Source: Bradyrhizobiaceae bacterium
GTDB lineage: Bacteria; Pseudomonadota; Alphaproteobacteria; Rhizobiales; Xanthobacteraceae
Direction: 5' to 3'
Length of the DNA: 64,000 nucleotides
Assembly (NCBI GenBank): GCA_020853885.1
Contig: JADYXZ010000019.1
Location: forward strand, 682,001 to 746,000
Shown here: positions 17,474-25,242 of the stretch, piece after piece
Numbering within the stretch: position 1 is the stretch's first letter
Layout: each line of letters opens with the position of its first letter
Notes under the pieces: generated by a model
Seen by the model: only the letters and a program-made list of their open reading frames with translations
The model's database searches: none
Told to the model about the DNA's origin: nothing
Made by a program: the position numbers and the translations under genes

Positions 17474-18691
17474 ATGACGATGTCCCGGTCGGTGCTGTTG
17501 GCGTGGGAGCTCGGGGCAGGGCGCGGCCATATCCTGCGGCTGGCGCAGACCACCCGAGCCCTTGAGGCTCGCGGCCTCGACACGATCTATGCCGTCCAGC
17601 GGCTGGATACGCTCCAGGCGGCTTCCGTCGATCCCACCCGCGGCGGCCATTTTCAGGCGCCCATCTGGCCCGGTCTTCTCAGCACCTCGGGAGTCGGGCT
17701 TCCCGGCCTGCAGGCAACCCTTGGCGACATCCTTGCCGACCTCGGGCTCCGGAACGGAAAAGTCGTCGAGTATGCCCTTGCCGGCTGGGACACCATCTTT
17801 TCGCACGTCCGGCCGTCGGCCGTCGTAGCCGACTACTCGCCGATGTGCCTGCTTGCGGCGCGCGGGCGCATTCCGACCCTGGCGACGGGGAACGGATTCA
17901 CGCTTCCTCCTGCGCATCTCGAGCGTTTTCCAATCCTCAGACCGGAGCGGGAAGACCCGAAATATGACGAGCCGGCGCTGCTGGAGTCCTTGAATGGCGC
18001 GCTTCGTGCGACCAGCCGGCATCCGATCGATCGCCTGCCGGCCGTGTTCACCGCTGACCGCACGTGCCTAGGCGGATTCACGGAGATCGACCCCTATGCA
18101 GCGGACCGGCGCACATCTTACTTGGCGCCGTTCATTCCTTCCTGGGACCCTGACGTTCGGAAGGAAGGCAACGAGATTTTCGTCTACTTGCCCGAGTACA
18201 TCCATTCCTATCCGTCAATCCTGACCGCCCTTGAGAGCGTCGCCGCCGCAGGAAGCACGCTGCGCCTCTATGCCCCGAACCTCGACCAGACAATTGCGCA
18301 GCGCCTTGCCTCGGCGGCGGTCGCCGTCGAACGACAGCCGCTCCCGCTTGAATCCATCGCGCGGCGTACCCGCCTGATCGTGTCGCACGGCGGCTGCGGA
18401 ACGGTCTCGTTCGCGCTGGCCTCGGGCATTCCGCAGGTCGTGATCGCATTCGATACGGAGAAGCTTTTGACCGGCACGGCGCTGGAGAAGCTGCAGGCCG
18501 GCCGCCTGGTTCGATTGCAGCGAGACAATCCGCTTGAAGCGGCATTGCTCGGGCAGGTGATCCTGGAAGCGCACGCCGACGACCGGCTCGCCGAGACCGC
18601 GAGATCGCTCGCTCCCGGTTTCCTTGCCCGCCTGCAGGAAGACCCCGCGGAATGCGTTGCCGATCAGGTCGTCGAAATCGCACGCGGTTGA
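17474..18691 (+). CDS. GT-B glycosyltransferase, UDP-glycosyltransferase-like
   Basis: A 405-residue protein with the GT1-like signature SHGGCGTVSFALASGIPQV in the C-terminal half, where the donor sugar nucleotide binds, and an N-terminal WELGAGRGHILRL loop typical of the acceptor half. Members of this superfamily move sugars onto lipids, antibiotics or other small acceptors in the cytosol. No biosynthetic genes surround it, so acceptor and donor are unknown. ATG at 17474 is used; a second ATG two codons later is also possible and there is no strong ribosome-binding site before either. The 206-base gap upstream holds its likely promoter. Confidence 0.78.
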   Translation: MTMSRSVLLAWELGAGRGHILRLAQTTRALEARGLDTIYAVQRLDTLQAASVDPTRGGHFQAPIWPGLLSTSGVGLPGLQATLGDILADLGLRNGKVVEYALAGWDTIFSHVRPSAVVADYSPMCLLAARGRIPTLATGNGFTLPPAHLERFPILRPEREDPKYDEPALLESLNGALRATSRHPIDRLPAVFTADRTCLGGFTEIDPYAADRRTSYLAPFIPSWDPDVRKEGNEIFVYLPEYIHSYPSILTALESVAAAGSTLRLYAPNLDQTIAQRLASAAVAVERQPLPLESIARRTRLIVSHGGCGTVSFALASGIPQVVIAFDTEKLLTGTALEKLQAGRLVRLQRDNPLEAALLGQVILEAHADDRLAETARSLAPGFLARLQEDPAECVADQVVEIARG

Positions 18692-18733
18692 GAGTCCGTT
18701 TCTGCGTTCAGCAGGCGTGGAAACTCCGCAATG

Positions 18734-19696
18734 TTATTTATGCTCCACCGGCGGCGTGCCGTAGGTGTGGAACGTCGACACCGTCTGCAGGCCCCAGGCC
18801 TGCCCCTTCTTGCGCTCGGCTTCGGTCCAGACGATCGGCTTCCAGTCGGGCGCAAGAATGAGGCGGGCGCCGGCGTTCGCGATCTCCACGCGGGTGCCGC
18901 CCGGCTCGTAGGCATAGAGGAAGAACGTCTGCTGGATCGCGTGCTTGTGCGGCCCCGTCTCGATGAACACACCGTTGTCGAGATAGATGTCGGCCGCGCG
19001 CAGAATATCCTCGCGGCAATCGACGGCATAAGTGAAGTGATGCAGCCGGCCGCGCGTGCCCGTATGATCGCGTGAGATGGCGACATCGTAGCTCTTGTTG
19101 GTGGCGGTCACCCAGCCGGCCGCCTCGATCCCGTTGTCGAGGATGATCTGCTCCGTCATTCGCATGCCGAGCACGTCCTGATGGAACTGCCGCGTCGGCG
19201 TCACGTCGCTCGCCAAGAGATTGATGTGGTCGAGGCGCCGGACGTTGATGCCGCGCCCGGGAAATTTCTGCGCTTGGTTCTTCAGTGCCGGCTTGAGCTC
19301 CGGAGGCGGGGAGTACCACTCCGTCTCGTAGTAAAGCTCCATCTTGTGTCCGTCCGGCGTCTGGAAGAGATACGCCGGCCCGTGCCCGATGTCGCCCTTG
19401 GTCCAGCCGATCCCCAAGCCCGCCGCCTCGATCGCCTTCACCCGCCGCTCCAGCGCCGGCTGGCTGCGCGCGCGGAAAGCGTAATGCCCAAGCCCCGGCT
19501 CTTTCGCGGCGGTGAGTTTGAGCGAATGACGCTCGTAGTCGTCCCAGCCCCGCAAATAGACGGAGTCGCCGGCCCGGCCGGACTCCACCATCCCCCAGAT
19601 GTCCACGAAGAACCGGCGGCTTTCCTCCAGCTTCGGCGTCAGGAGTTCCACGTGGCCAAGATGGGCGATATCGAGAACGGGTTCAGGCTGCGACAC
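18734..19696 (-). CDS. Extradiol (catechol 2,3-dioxygenase-like) VOC-superfamily protein
   Basis: About 320 residues made of two vicinal-oxygen-chelate modules. The C-terminal module offers the classical Fe(II) ligands: the His of LDHINLL, the His of RLHHFTYA and the Glu of GGTRVEIAN, so it is probably an active ring-cleaving dioxygenase. No other aromatic catabolism genes lie nearby, leaving the catecholic substrate open. The GTG at 19696 is chosen because AGAGGAG lies 7 bases upstream; a GTG ten codons earlier lacks a site. Transcription is convergent with the glycosyltransferase gene. Confidence 0.85.
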   Translation of the reverse strand: MSQPEPVLDIAHLGHVELLTPKLEESRRFFVDIWGMVESGRAGDSVYLRGWDDYERHSLKLTAAKEPGLGHYAFRARSQPALERRVKAIEAAGLGIGWTKGDIGHGPAYLFQTPDGHKMELYYETEWYSPPPELKPALKNQAQKFPGRGINVRRLDHINLLASDVTPTRQFHQDVLGMRMTEQIILDNGIEAAGWVTATNKSYDVAISRDHTGTRGRLHHFTYAVDCREDILRAADIYLDNGVFIETGPHKHAIQQTFFLYAYEPGGTRVEIANAGARLILAPDWKPIVWTEAERKKGQAWGLQTVSTFHTYGTPPVEHK

Positions 19697-19778
19697 GGCT
19701 GCACTCCTCTGGAAATCGAGCCGCACTCTCTAACATAGTCAGTACACGGAGGAAATCGCGGGGGTCCCCCGAACGTCG

Positions 19779-20561
19779 TCACGCGCCGAACCGGTCGTGG
19801 GCGACGATATCGGCTTGCAGATCCACGTCCCGGATGGCGCGCCGGAGCTCGTCGAACATCGTTCTCAGCCAATGCAACGTGGCTTTGCGGGCCTCAAGCG
19901 AGAGATACGCGATCGACATCTGCACCGGCGGGATCGGGCCGAGCGCATCCGGCGCGGCCGCGCGCCGCATGAAATCGCTGAGTGAAAGCCGCGGGTCTTC
20001 GACCGCCGACAACGTGAACGGATCGAGGCGCGGCATGACGACGTGCGGCTTGCGCGAATGAAGAATGTCGAAGCTGCCTTCCTGCAGCTTCTCGCGGGAA
20101 GGCTCGCCCAGAGCAAGATTGCGGACGAGCACGAAGCCCGCGTCTCGAAAGCGTTGCAGGATCGCCACTCCCTGCTCGTAAGCATCCGCCGACGTATCGG
20201 GAATAAAGAGGATCACCGGATGGAAACCGGCCTGCTTCGCTTCCGCCACATAATCGAAGTCGCGCATCAGGTTGAAGAACTTGGCGAACGACCGATGGCT
20301 GAGGTCGATGACCTGCGACATCGGTACCGGCGATGCCAGCGAGTCGAACAGCTTCATCTGATCCGGCACCCGCTCCAGATCGACGATGGTCACTTGCGTC
20401 GGAAAGTAGGATGCGAGCTTGTGATCGATGACGTCCGTATCGAACAGCTTGCGTGTTTCGCCGGCGAGCGTGAGGTATTCGGCGATCAGGCGCGCCAGCA
20501 TTGTCTTGCCGGTACGGGGCCGGGGAGAGGCGACTATGAAGACGTGCTTCTTCTCCGCCAC
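19779..20561 (-). CDS. P-loop ATPase-like protein, paralogue B (degenerate Walker A)
   Basis: About 260 residues. The N-terminus reads KHVFIVASPRPRTGKTML, a P-loop with GKT but with Pro in place of the usual first glycine, so nucleotide binding may be altered. The segment IVDLERVPDQMKLFDSLASP matches VVDLAAIPDQMKILDTLTTS of the gene immediately upstream, and the two share overall strand order, so they are paralogues. GTG at 20561 follows AGAGG by 5 bases; another GTG at 20585 is possible. No TM helices or known effector domain are seen. It is the second gene of a two-gene run. Function unknown. Confidence 0.72.
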   Translation of the reverse strand: MAEKKHVFIVASPRPRTGKTMLARLIAEYLTLAGETRKLFDTDVIDHKLASYFPTQVTIVDLERVPDQMKLFDSLASPVPMSQVIDLSHRSFAKFFNLMRDFDYVAEAKQAGFHPVILFIPDTSADAYEQGVAILQRFRDAGFVLVRNLALGEPSREKLQEGSFDILHSRKPHVVMPRLDPFTLSAVEDPRLSLSDFMRRAAAPDALGPIPPVQMSIAYLSLEARKATLHWLRTMFDELRRAIRDVDLQADIVAHDRFGA

Positions 20562-20618
20562 GTCAACCTCTGCGGACGCAACCACAGGCCCGCGAACACG
20601 CGCCTCTGAATGAGGTCG

Positions 20619-21344
20619 CTACTCGTCGGTCAGCCGGTCGATCAGGCCGACGCGATCATACTCGTCGAAAACGTGCTTCAACCAGGTCTTCACGTAACCG
20701 CGAAGCACGAGCGAATTATTGGCGTTATGGCCCTGCGCGTTCTTGTTCTTGATGAAGGTCGAGAACGGCACGCCGGCAAGATCGACCTGCTCATAGGCCA
20801 TCTCGTTCAGCTTGGGGATGTTGATCTCGACCGCGCCCTTCGCCATCTTGAAATAGCTGTCATAGACGGCAGGGTCCCACTCGAAGAAGCTCGTCTCGTT
20901 GATGAAATTCTTCACGGCGAAATAGTTCTTGCCGCCCGTAAAGGGCAGGACGTCCGCGATCTCCTCGAGCGACGCGACCGACGGCCCCAGAATGTGAAAC
21001 AGCGCGAAACGGAATTCGCCGCCGCGCACCGCCTCGAAGAAGCCGATATCCGTGAAATTGCGCAGCGTGCTCGACAACTGCCCCGCGCGCACGTCGATGA
21101 TGTTGATCTTTCGCTCGCTCGTCGTGAGCGTATCGAGGATCTTCATCTGGTCCGGGATTGCCGCCAGATCGACGACCTCGGTCATGCTCGGATGAAACCG
21201 CTTCAAGGAGCCCCGCGGGTACTCCGCGTCGAAGGCCCGCGCGAGCAGATTCCGCGAGGACATATAGTCGAGCAGGGTGCGGGAGATCGTCGTCTTGCCG
21301 ACGCCGCCCTTGTCTGCGCCCACAACGAGTACTGCCGGCTTCAT
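20619..21344 (-). CDS. ParA/MinD-like P-loop ATPase, paralogue A
   Basis: A 241-residue protein starting MKPAVLVVGADKGGVGKTTIS, a deviant Walker A with the signature lysine of the ParA/MinD/ArsA (SIMIBI) class. It then has the region VVDLAAIPDQMKILDTL and NIIDVRAGQLSSTLR, the latter like a Walker B strand. It lacks a ParB gene beside it and is not near an origin, so a plasmid or chromosome partition role is not supported. ATG at 21344 is used; a GTG 19 codons upstream also has an AAGGGGAT site. It precedes paralogue B by about 57 bases in the same direction. Confidence 0.78.
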   Translation of the reverse strand: MKPAVLVVGADKGGVGKTTISRTLLDYMSSRNLLARAFDAEYPRGSLKRFHPSMTEVVDLAAIPDQMKILDTLTTSERKINIIDVRAGQLSSTLRNFTDIGFFEAVRGGEFRFALFHILGPSVASLEEIADVLPFTGGKNYFAVKNFINETSFFEWDPAVYDSYFKMAKGAVEINIPKLNEMAYEQVDLAGVPFSTFIKNKNAQGHNANNSLVLRGYVKTWLKHVFDEYDRVGLIDRLTDE

Positions 21345-21606
21345 GGTATTTGACCCCGATTTCTCGCCCGCTCCCCGGGAACTTCGCTTGCCATTTGCCA
21401 CGCGGTGATCCCCTTTGGAGGACGAGCTTTCCCTGTCGAATCGTCGACCGCCATTCCCCGGACGGCCCTATCATATCGGTACAGTGTCGTCTTTTTCTTT
21501 TGTCTTCAAGGGCTAATCCCGCCCGGCCACGCCGAATCGGCCGCAATCCGGAACCGCCAAGGGCCGGGAATCGTTGTCCGAAAAGGCCGGGCGAATGGAG
21601 GACAAA
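21345..21606. other. Intergenic region between divergent ATPase and zinc-protein genes
   Basis: 262 bases with a T/C-rich tract (about 21486-21502) in the middle and no coding signal I trust. It must hold the promoter of the two minus-strand ATPase genes and of the plus-strand Cys-rich gene. I could not identify clear -35/-10 pairs or an operator. The first 57 bases could be coding if the ATPase uses the upstream GTG. Confidence 0.5.
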
Positions 21607-21840
21607 ATGCCTCGCTGCGACCAGTGCGGCAATGAATACGACAAGACCTTCCAGGTCATGAAGGACGGACGCACCTGGACCTTCGACAGCTTCGAATGCG
21701 CGATCGAGGCTGCCGCCCCGCGGTGCGAACACTGCGGCTGCCGGATCGTCGGCCACGGCGTCGAGAAGGGAGGCGTCTTCTACTGCTGCGCGCACTGCGC
21801 CGGGCAGGAGGGCGTCCACGAGCTGCGCGACCGCGCCTGA
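21607..21840 (+). CDS. Small Cys-rich zinc-type (metallothionein-like) protein
   Basis: A 77-residue protein with nine cysteines: C4, C7, C31, C40, C43, C45, C60, C61 and C64, plus His residues at 42, 50 and 63. The spacing CxxC, FDSFECAI, CxHCGC, and CCAHC suggests two or more metal-binding knuckles, like proteins often labelled prokaryotic metallothionein. It may store or sense zinc. ATG at 21607 follows GGAGG by 5 bases, which excludes the longer upstream frame. The VOC gene starts 4 bases after the stop. Confidence 0.75.
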   Translation: MPRCDQCGNEYDKTFQVMKDGRTWTFDSFECAIEAAAPRCEHCGCRIVGHGVEKGGVFYCCAHCAGQEGVHELRDRA

Positions 21841-21844
21841 TCTC

Positions 21845-22255
21845 ATGCCGGCGATCGAGCGTGTCCTCGAGACGTCGCTGTACGTCGACGATCTGGACCG
21901 CGCCGCGAAATTCTACGAGAGGCTTCTGCAGTTGCAGCTCATGCGTGCGGACGACCGCATGCGCGCATACGCGGTCGGCGAAACCGTGCTGCTCCTGTTT
22001 GCGCGCGGGCAATCCCTGAACCGGGTCGAACTGCCGGACGGCACGATCCCGCCGCACGACGGCAGCGGACCGCTGCATGTTGCGTTCGCGATCTCCGCTG
22101 AAACGCTTGACGGCTGGGTTAAGCGCCTGGAAGCGGACGGGATCGAAATCGAAGGACGCGCCCGCTGGCCGCGCGGCGGCGAAAGCATCTACTTCCGCGA
22201 TCCCGATGGCCACCTGCTGGAATTCGCCACGCCGGGGCTGTGGCGCAATTACTGA
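21845..22255 (+). CDS. Small VOC-family (glyoxalase/bleomycin-resistance type) protein
   Basis: A 136-residue single-module-length protein with two beta-alpha-beta-beta-beta repeats: ETSLYVDDLDRAAKFYERLL at the start and YFRDPDGHLLEFATPGLW at the end. The E near the C-terminus and the acidic or His positions could bind a divalent metal. Members include glyoxalase I, fosfomycin and bleomycin resistance proteins and ring-cleavage enzymes, and the reaction cannot be chosen. It is translationally close to the Cys-rich protein, so the pair is likely one transcription unit. Confidence 0.85.
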   Translation: MPAIERVLETSLYVDDLDRAAKFYERLLQLQLMRADDRMRAYAVGETVLLLFARGQSLNRVELPDGTIPPHDGSGPLHVAFAISAETLDGWVKRLEADGIEIEGRARWPRGGESIYFRDPDGHLLEFATPGLWRNY

Positions 22256-22267
22256 CCAGCGGGCTGG

Positions 22268-22354
22268 CGGAGGGAGTGGGATTCGAACCCACGAGAGGGT
22301 TGCCCCTCTGGCGGTTTTCAAGACCGCTGCCTTAAACCACTCGGCCATCCCTCC
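22268..22354 (-). tRNA. tRNA-Ser (anticodon TGA)
   Basis: On the minus strand the 87-base gene has an acceptor stem GGAGGGA/TCCCTCC with discriminator G, a D-arm GCCGAGTGG...GGC, an anticodon stem GCGGT/ACCGC around the loop CTTGAAA (anticodon TGA, reads UCN serine codons), a long variable arm as required for class II tRNA-Ser, and the T-arm GTGGGTTCGAATCCCAC. CCA is not encoded. It lies between a VOC gene and the sulfatase gene. Confidence 0.97.
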
Positions 22355-22496
22355 GACCCGACCAATGGGGATTTCACGGCCCGATTGCAAGCGTCCCCCG
22401 AACCGCAGAGCGGCACAGGCGGCGGCAAGCCTTGTTTGCCGCCCCTCCGGCTGTTAGGTGCGCGGGCCGGCTCAAGGGCGGCAAGGGAAATTCCCG

Positions 22497-24071
22497 GTGG
22501 GCAAGGTCCGCAACATCCTCTTCATCATGGCCGACCAGCTGCGGTGGGATCACCTGTCCTGCTACGGCCATCCGCGGCTCGCGACCCCGGCGATGGACGA
22601 GATTGCCCGCCGCGGCGTCCGCTTCGACCGCGCCTATGTGAACGCAACCGTCTGCGGGCCGTCGCGCATGTCGTACTACACGGGCCGCTCGATGAGCTCG
22701 CACGGCTCCAACTGGAACGGCGTGCCGCTGCGCATCGGCGAGCCCACGCTCGGCGACCACCTCCGGCCGCTCGGCATGCGCGTCGCGCTCGTCGGCAAGA
22801 CGCACATGACCGCCGACATGCCCGGCCTGCAACGGCTCGGCATTCCCACGCAGTCGATCGAAGGCATCTATGCGCAGGAGTGCGGCTTCGAGCCCTACGA
22901 GCGGGACGACGGCCTGCACCCGGACGGCTCGGTCGATCCGGATCTCGCTTACAACCGTTATCTCAAACGCCTCGGTTACGCCGATCCGAACCCGTGGCAC
23001 ACGAGCGCGAATGCCGGGGAGGGACCGGAAGGTGAAATCCTGTCAGGCTGGTTCCTGCGCAACGCGCAAATGGCGGCGCGCGTGGCCGAGGAGCACTCCG
23101 AAACCGCATACATGACCAACCGTGCCATGGCTTTCATCGAGGAGGCCGGCGATCAGCCCTGGTGCCTCCACCTTTCCTACATCAAGCCGCATTGGCCCTA
23201 CATCGCGCCGGCGCCCTATCACGCGATGTTCGGCCCCGACGACATGCTCCCCGTCAATCGCGATGAGCGCGAGCGCATCGATCCGCATCCGGTTTACGGC
23301 GCCTACATGAAGCACGTGGAGAGCGAGAGCTTCTCGCGCGACGACGTGCGCCGCGCCGTCGTGCCGGTTTACATGGGCCTGATCAGGCAGATCGACGATC
23401 ATCTCGCGCGGCTCTGGAGGTTCATGCAGGCGCGCGGACTGTTCGACAACACCATGATCGTCATCACGAGCGATCACGGCGACTATCTCGGCGATCATTG
23501 GCTCGGCGAGAAGGAGCTCTTCCACGAGGAGAGCGCGCGGGTGCCGATGATCCTTTACGATCCCGATTCCGCCGCCGACGCGACACGCGGAACGGCATCG
23601 AGCGAATTTGTCGAAGCGATCGATCTCGCGCCGACGTTCCTCGCGGCGATGCAGGGACCGAACCTCGACCATGTTCTCGAAGGCCGGTCCCTGTTGGCGC
23701 TCACGCGCAATGCGGCCGGTGTCCCGTGGCGCGATCAGGCCGTCAGCGAGCTCGACTACGCGTTCCGGCGCGCGCGGATCGACCTCGACGTGCCCCCGGA
23801 CAACGCGCGCGCCTACATGGTTCGCACCGCGCGATGGAAGTACATCTTCTACGAAGGCTTCCGGCCGCAGCTCTTCGATCTCGAAAACGATCCCCGCGAA
23901 CTCATGGATCGCGGCGCCGACCCCGCGCTCGAAGCCGTGCGGCAGGAGATGCGAGATCGGCTGTTCGAATGGTCGCGGACCCGGAAGGCACGCATCACCA
24001 TGTCCGCCGAAGACGTCGCCAGGCGCGCGGACACCCATCGCCGCCGCGGGATCTTCATCGGAGAATGGTAG
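22497..24071 (+). CDS. Sulfatase-family hydrolase (arylsulfatase/phosphonate monoester hydrolase type)
   Basis: A 524-residue member of the alkaline phosphatase superfamily. The metal-binding N-terminus reads FIMADQLRWDH (D13), and the formylglycine motif is C53-G-P-S-R-M-x2-Y-T-G-R, fitting the C-x-P-x-R consensus for conversion of Cys to formylglycine. TSDHGDYLGDHW supplies further metal ligands. No signal peptide is visible, so it may be cytosolic like phosphonate monoester hydrolases. The GTG at 22497 is preferred because AAGGGA lies about 8 bases upstream. No formylglycine-generating enzyme gene is seen nearby. Substrate unknown. Confidence 0.87.
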   Translation: MGKVRNILFIMADQLRWDHLSCYGHPRLATPAMDEIARRGVRFDRAYVNATVCGPSRMSYYTGRSMSSHGSNWNGVPLRIGEPTLGDHLRPLGMRVALVGKTHMTADMPGLQRLGIPTQSIEGIYAQECGFEPYERDDGLHPDGSVDPDLAYNRYLKRLGYADPNPWHTSANAGEGPEGEILSGWFLRNAQMAARVAEEHSETAYMTNRAMAFIEEAGDQPWCLHLSYIKPHWPYIAPAPYHAMFGPDDMLPVNRDERERIDPHPVYGAYMKHVESESFSRDDVRRAVVPVYMGLIRQIDDHLARLWRFMQARGLFDNTMIVITSDHGDYLGDHWLGEKELFHEESARVPMILYDPDSAADATRGTASSEFVEAIDLAPTFLAAMQGPNLDHVLEGRSLLALTRNAAGVPWRDQAVSELDYAFRRARIDLDVPPDNARAYMVRTARWKYIFYEGFRPQLFDLENDPRELMDRGADPALEAVRQEMRDRLFEWSRTRKARITMSAEDVARRADTHRRRGIFIGEW

Positions 24072-24127
24072 TCCGGGGGCCGCCGGGGCAGGGAAGCATT
24101 AACCATGCCCGGCCCGGGGTCGTACTT

Positions 24128-24156
24128 TTGCCCCAGTCACCACGTGATCTGCTAAA
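24128..24156 (+). promoter_or_regulatory. Candidate sigma-70-type promoter of rlpA
   Basis: TTGCCC (24128-24133) and GCTAAA (24151-24156) are separated by 17 bases, upstream of the rlpA start at 24212. This is a match by eye only; alphaproteobacterial -10 elements are loose, so it is tentative. Confidence 0.35.
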
Positions 24157-24211
24157 GAGACGTGGGGATTCCGGGCCGCTGGCCCGGGCAGGACGCGGGC
24201 GGCCGGGCGGA

Positions 24212-25156
24212 ATGGGGCGTAATCCGAATTCGAAGGCGGAATCCGCGCTGGTGGAAAGCGCGCCCTCCGCGTTGCGGCGCCTGCCTGTAGCCCGCTTGGC
24301 GTCGATCCTCGCCCTGGGCCTCTTCCTGGCGAATTGCACGGCCGGGCCCATCGCCCGGCTCATCGATCCGAAATATGGCGTTCCCGCCAGCCCCCGGGTC
24401 GTGGAGGAGGGGCAGCCGGTGCCGAAAGGCGGCGGCTACTATCGCGTGGGCGACGCCTATACGGTCGGCGGCCGCACCTACGTTCCCGAGCACAACCCGG
24501 CGTATCGTGCCGAGGGTCTCGCGTCCTGGTACGGCCGCGATTTCCATGGCCGCCTGACGGCCAATCGTGAAGTTTTCGATATGGACGCGATCTCGGCGGC
24601 GCATCCGACCCTGCCGATCCCGAGCTACGCCCGCGTCACCAATCTGGCCAATCGCCGATCGCTCATCGTCCGCGTCAACGACCGCGGGCCGTTCAAGGAA
24701 GGCCGCATCGTCGACGTCTCCTACAAGGCCGCGGAACTGCTCGGATTCCACAAGAACGGCATCGCGCGCGTGCGCGTGGAGTACGTCGGGCCGGCGGCCC
24801 TGGAAGGCTCCGACGACCGCAAGCTGATTGCCACGTTGCGCAGCGACGGCCAGCCTGCGCCGGCGCCTTCCGCGGTGATGGTCGCCGCCGGCGGTCCGTT
24901 CGTTCCGGTGGCCAACGCGCCGTTGCCCGACCGGCAGGCGAGCTACGTCCCGGCTCCTCCCGAACGGCCGTTCGACCTCGGCCGCTATCCGGCCGCTCCT
25001 GCCTCGTCGCCGGCATCCCCCGGCACGCAACTCGCATCAGCGGCCCCGCCTGTCACTCGCGCCAGCTATACCGAGCCAGGTTCCGGGAATGCCGCTCGGC
25101 TCGCCCCCGTGAGCGGATACGCCCCGGCGATGGTCACCGGCCGCGGCCTCTATTGA
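24212..25156 (+). CDS. rlpA: Septal ring lipoprotein, RlpA-type lytic transglycosylase
   Basis: A 314-residue protein. A lipoprotein signal ends at LFLANC (C42); a double-psi beta-barrel follows with the RlpA motifs GLASWYGRDFHGRLTANRE and NRRSLIVRVNDRGPFKEGRIVDVSYKAAE. RlpA cleaves naked peptidoglycan strands at the division site. The C-terminal 80 residues are a Pro/Ala/Ser-rich low-complexity tail with no SPOR domain that I can see. It starts the plus-strand run with dacA-type carboxypeptidase and tmk. Confidence 0.9.
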   Translation: MGRNPNSKAESALVESAPSALRRLPVARLASILALGLFLANCTAGPIARLIDPKYGVPASPRVVEEGQPVPKGGGYYRVGDAYTVGGRTYVPEHNPAYRAEGLASWYGRDFHGRLTANREVFDMDAISAAHPTLPIPSYARVTNLANRRSLIVRVNDRGPFKEGRIVDVSYKAAELLGFHKNGIARVRVEYVGPAALEGSDDRKLIATLRSDGQPAPAPSAVMVAAGGPFVPVANAPLPDRQASYVPAPPERPFDLGRYPAAPASSPASPGTQLASAAPPVTRASYTEPGSGNAARLAPVSGYAPAMVTGRGLY

Positions 25157-25242
25157 ATGGATTGAGGCTTCCCATCGGTTGATCCGGCTTCCAGCTGCTT
25201 GCTAAACGGTTGCCGGGGCGCGGAAAGGGAAGGCGGGCGACC

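Noticed and set aside
20619-21344. Plasmid or chromosome partition ParA
   Set aside because: No ParB gene or parS-like palindromes are near, and its close relative next door lacks the ParA lysine signature, so partition is not supported.
22421-22443. 8-base perfect hairpin GGCGGCAA-N7-TTGCCGCC between tRNA-Ser and the sulfatase
   Set aside because: It is not followed by a T run on either strand, so a terminator call is not supported, and no operator can be named.
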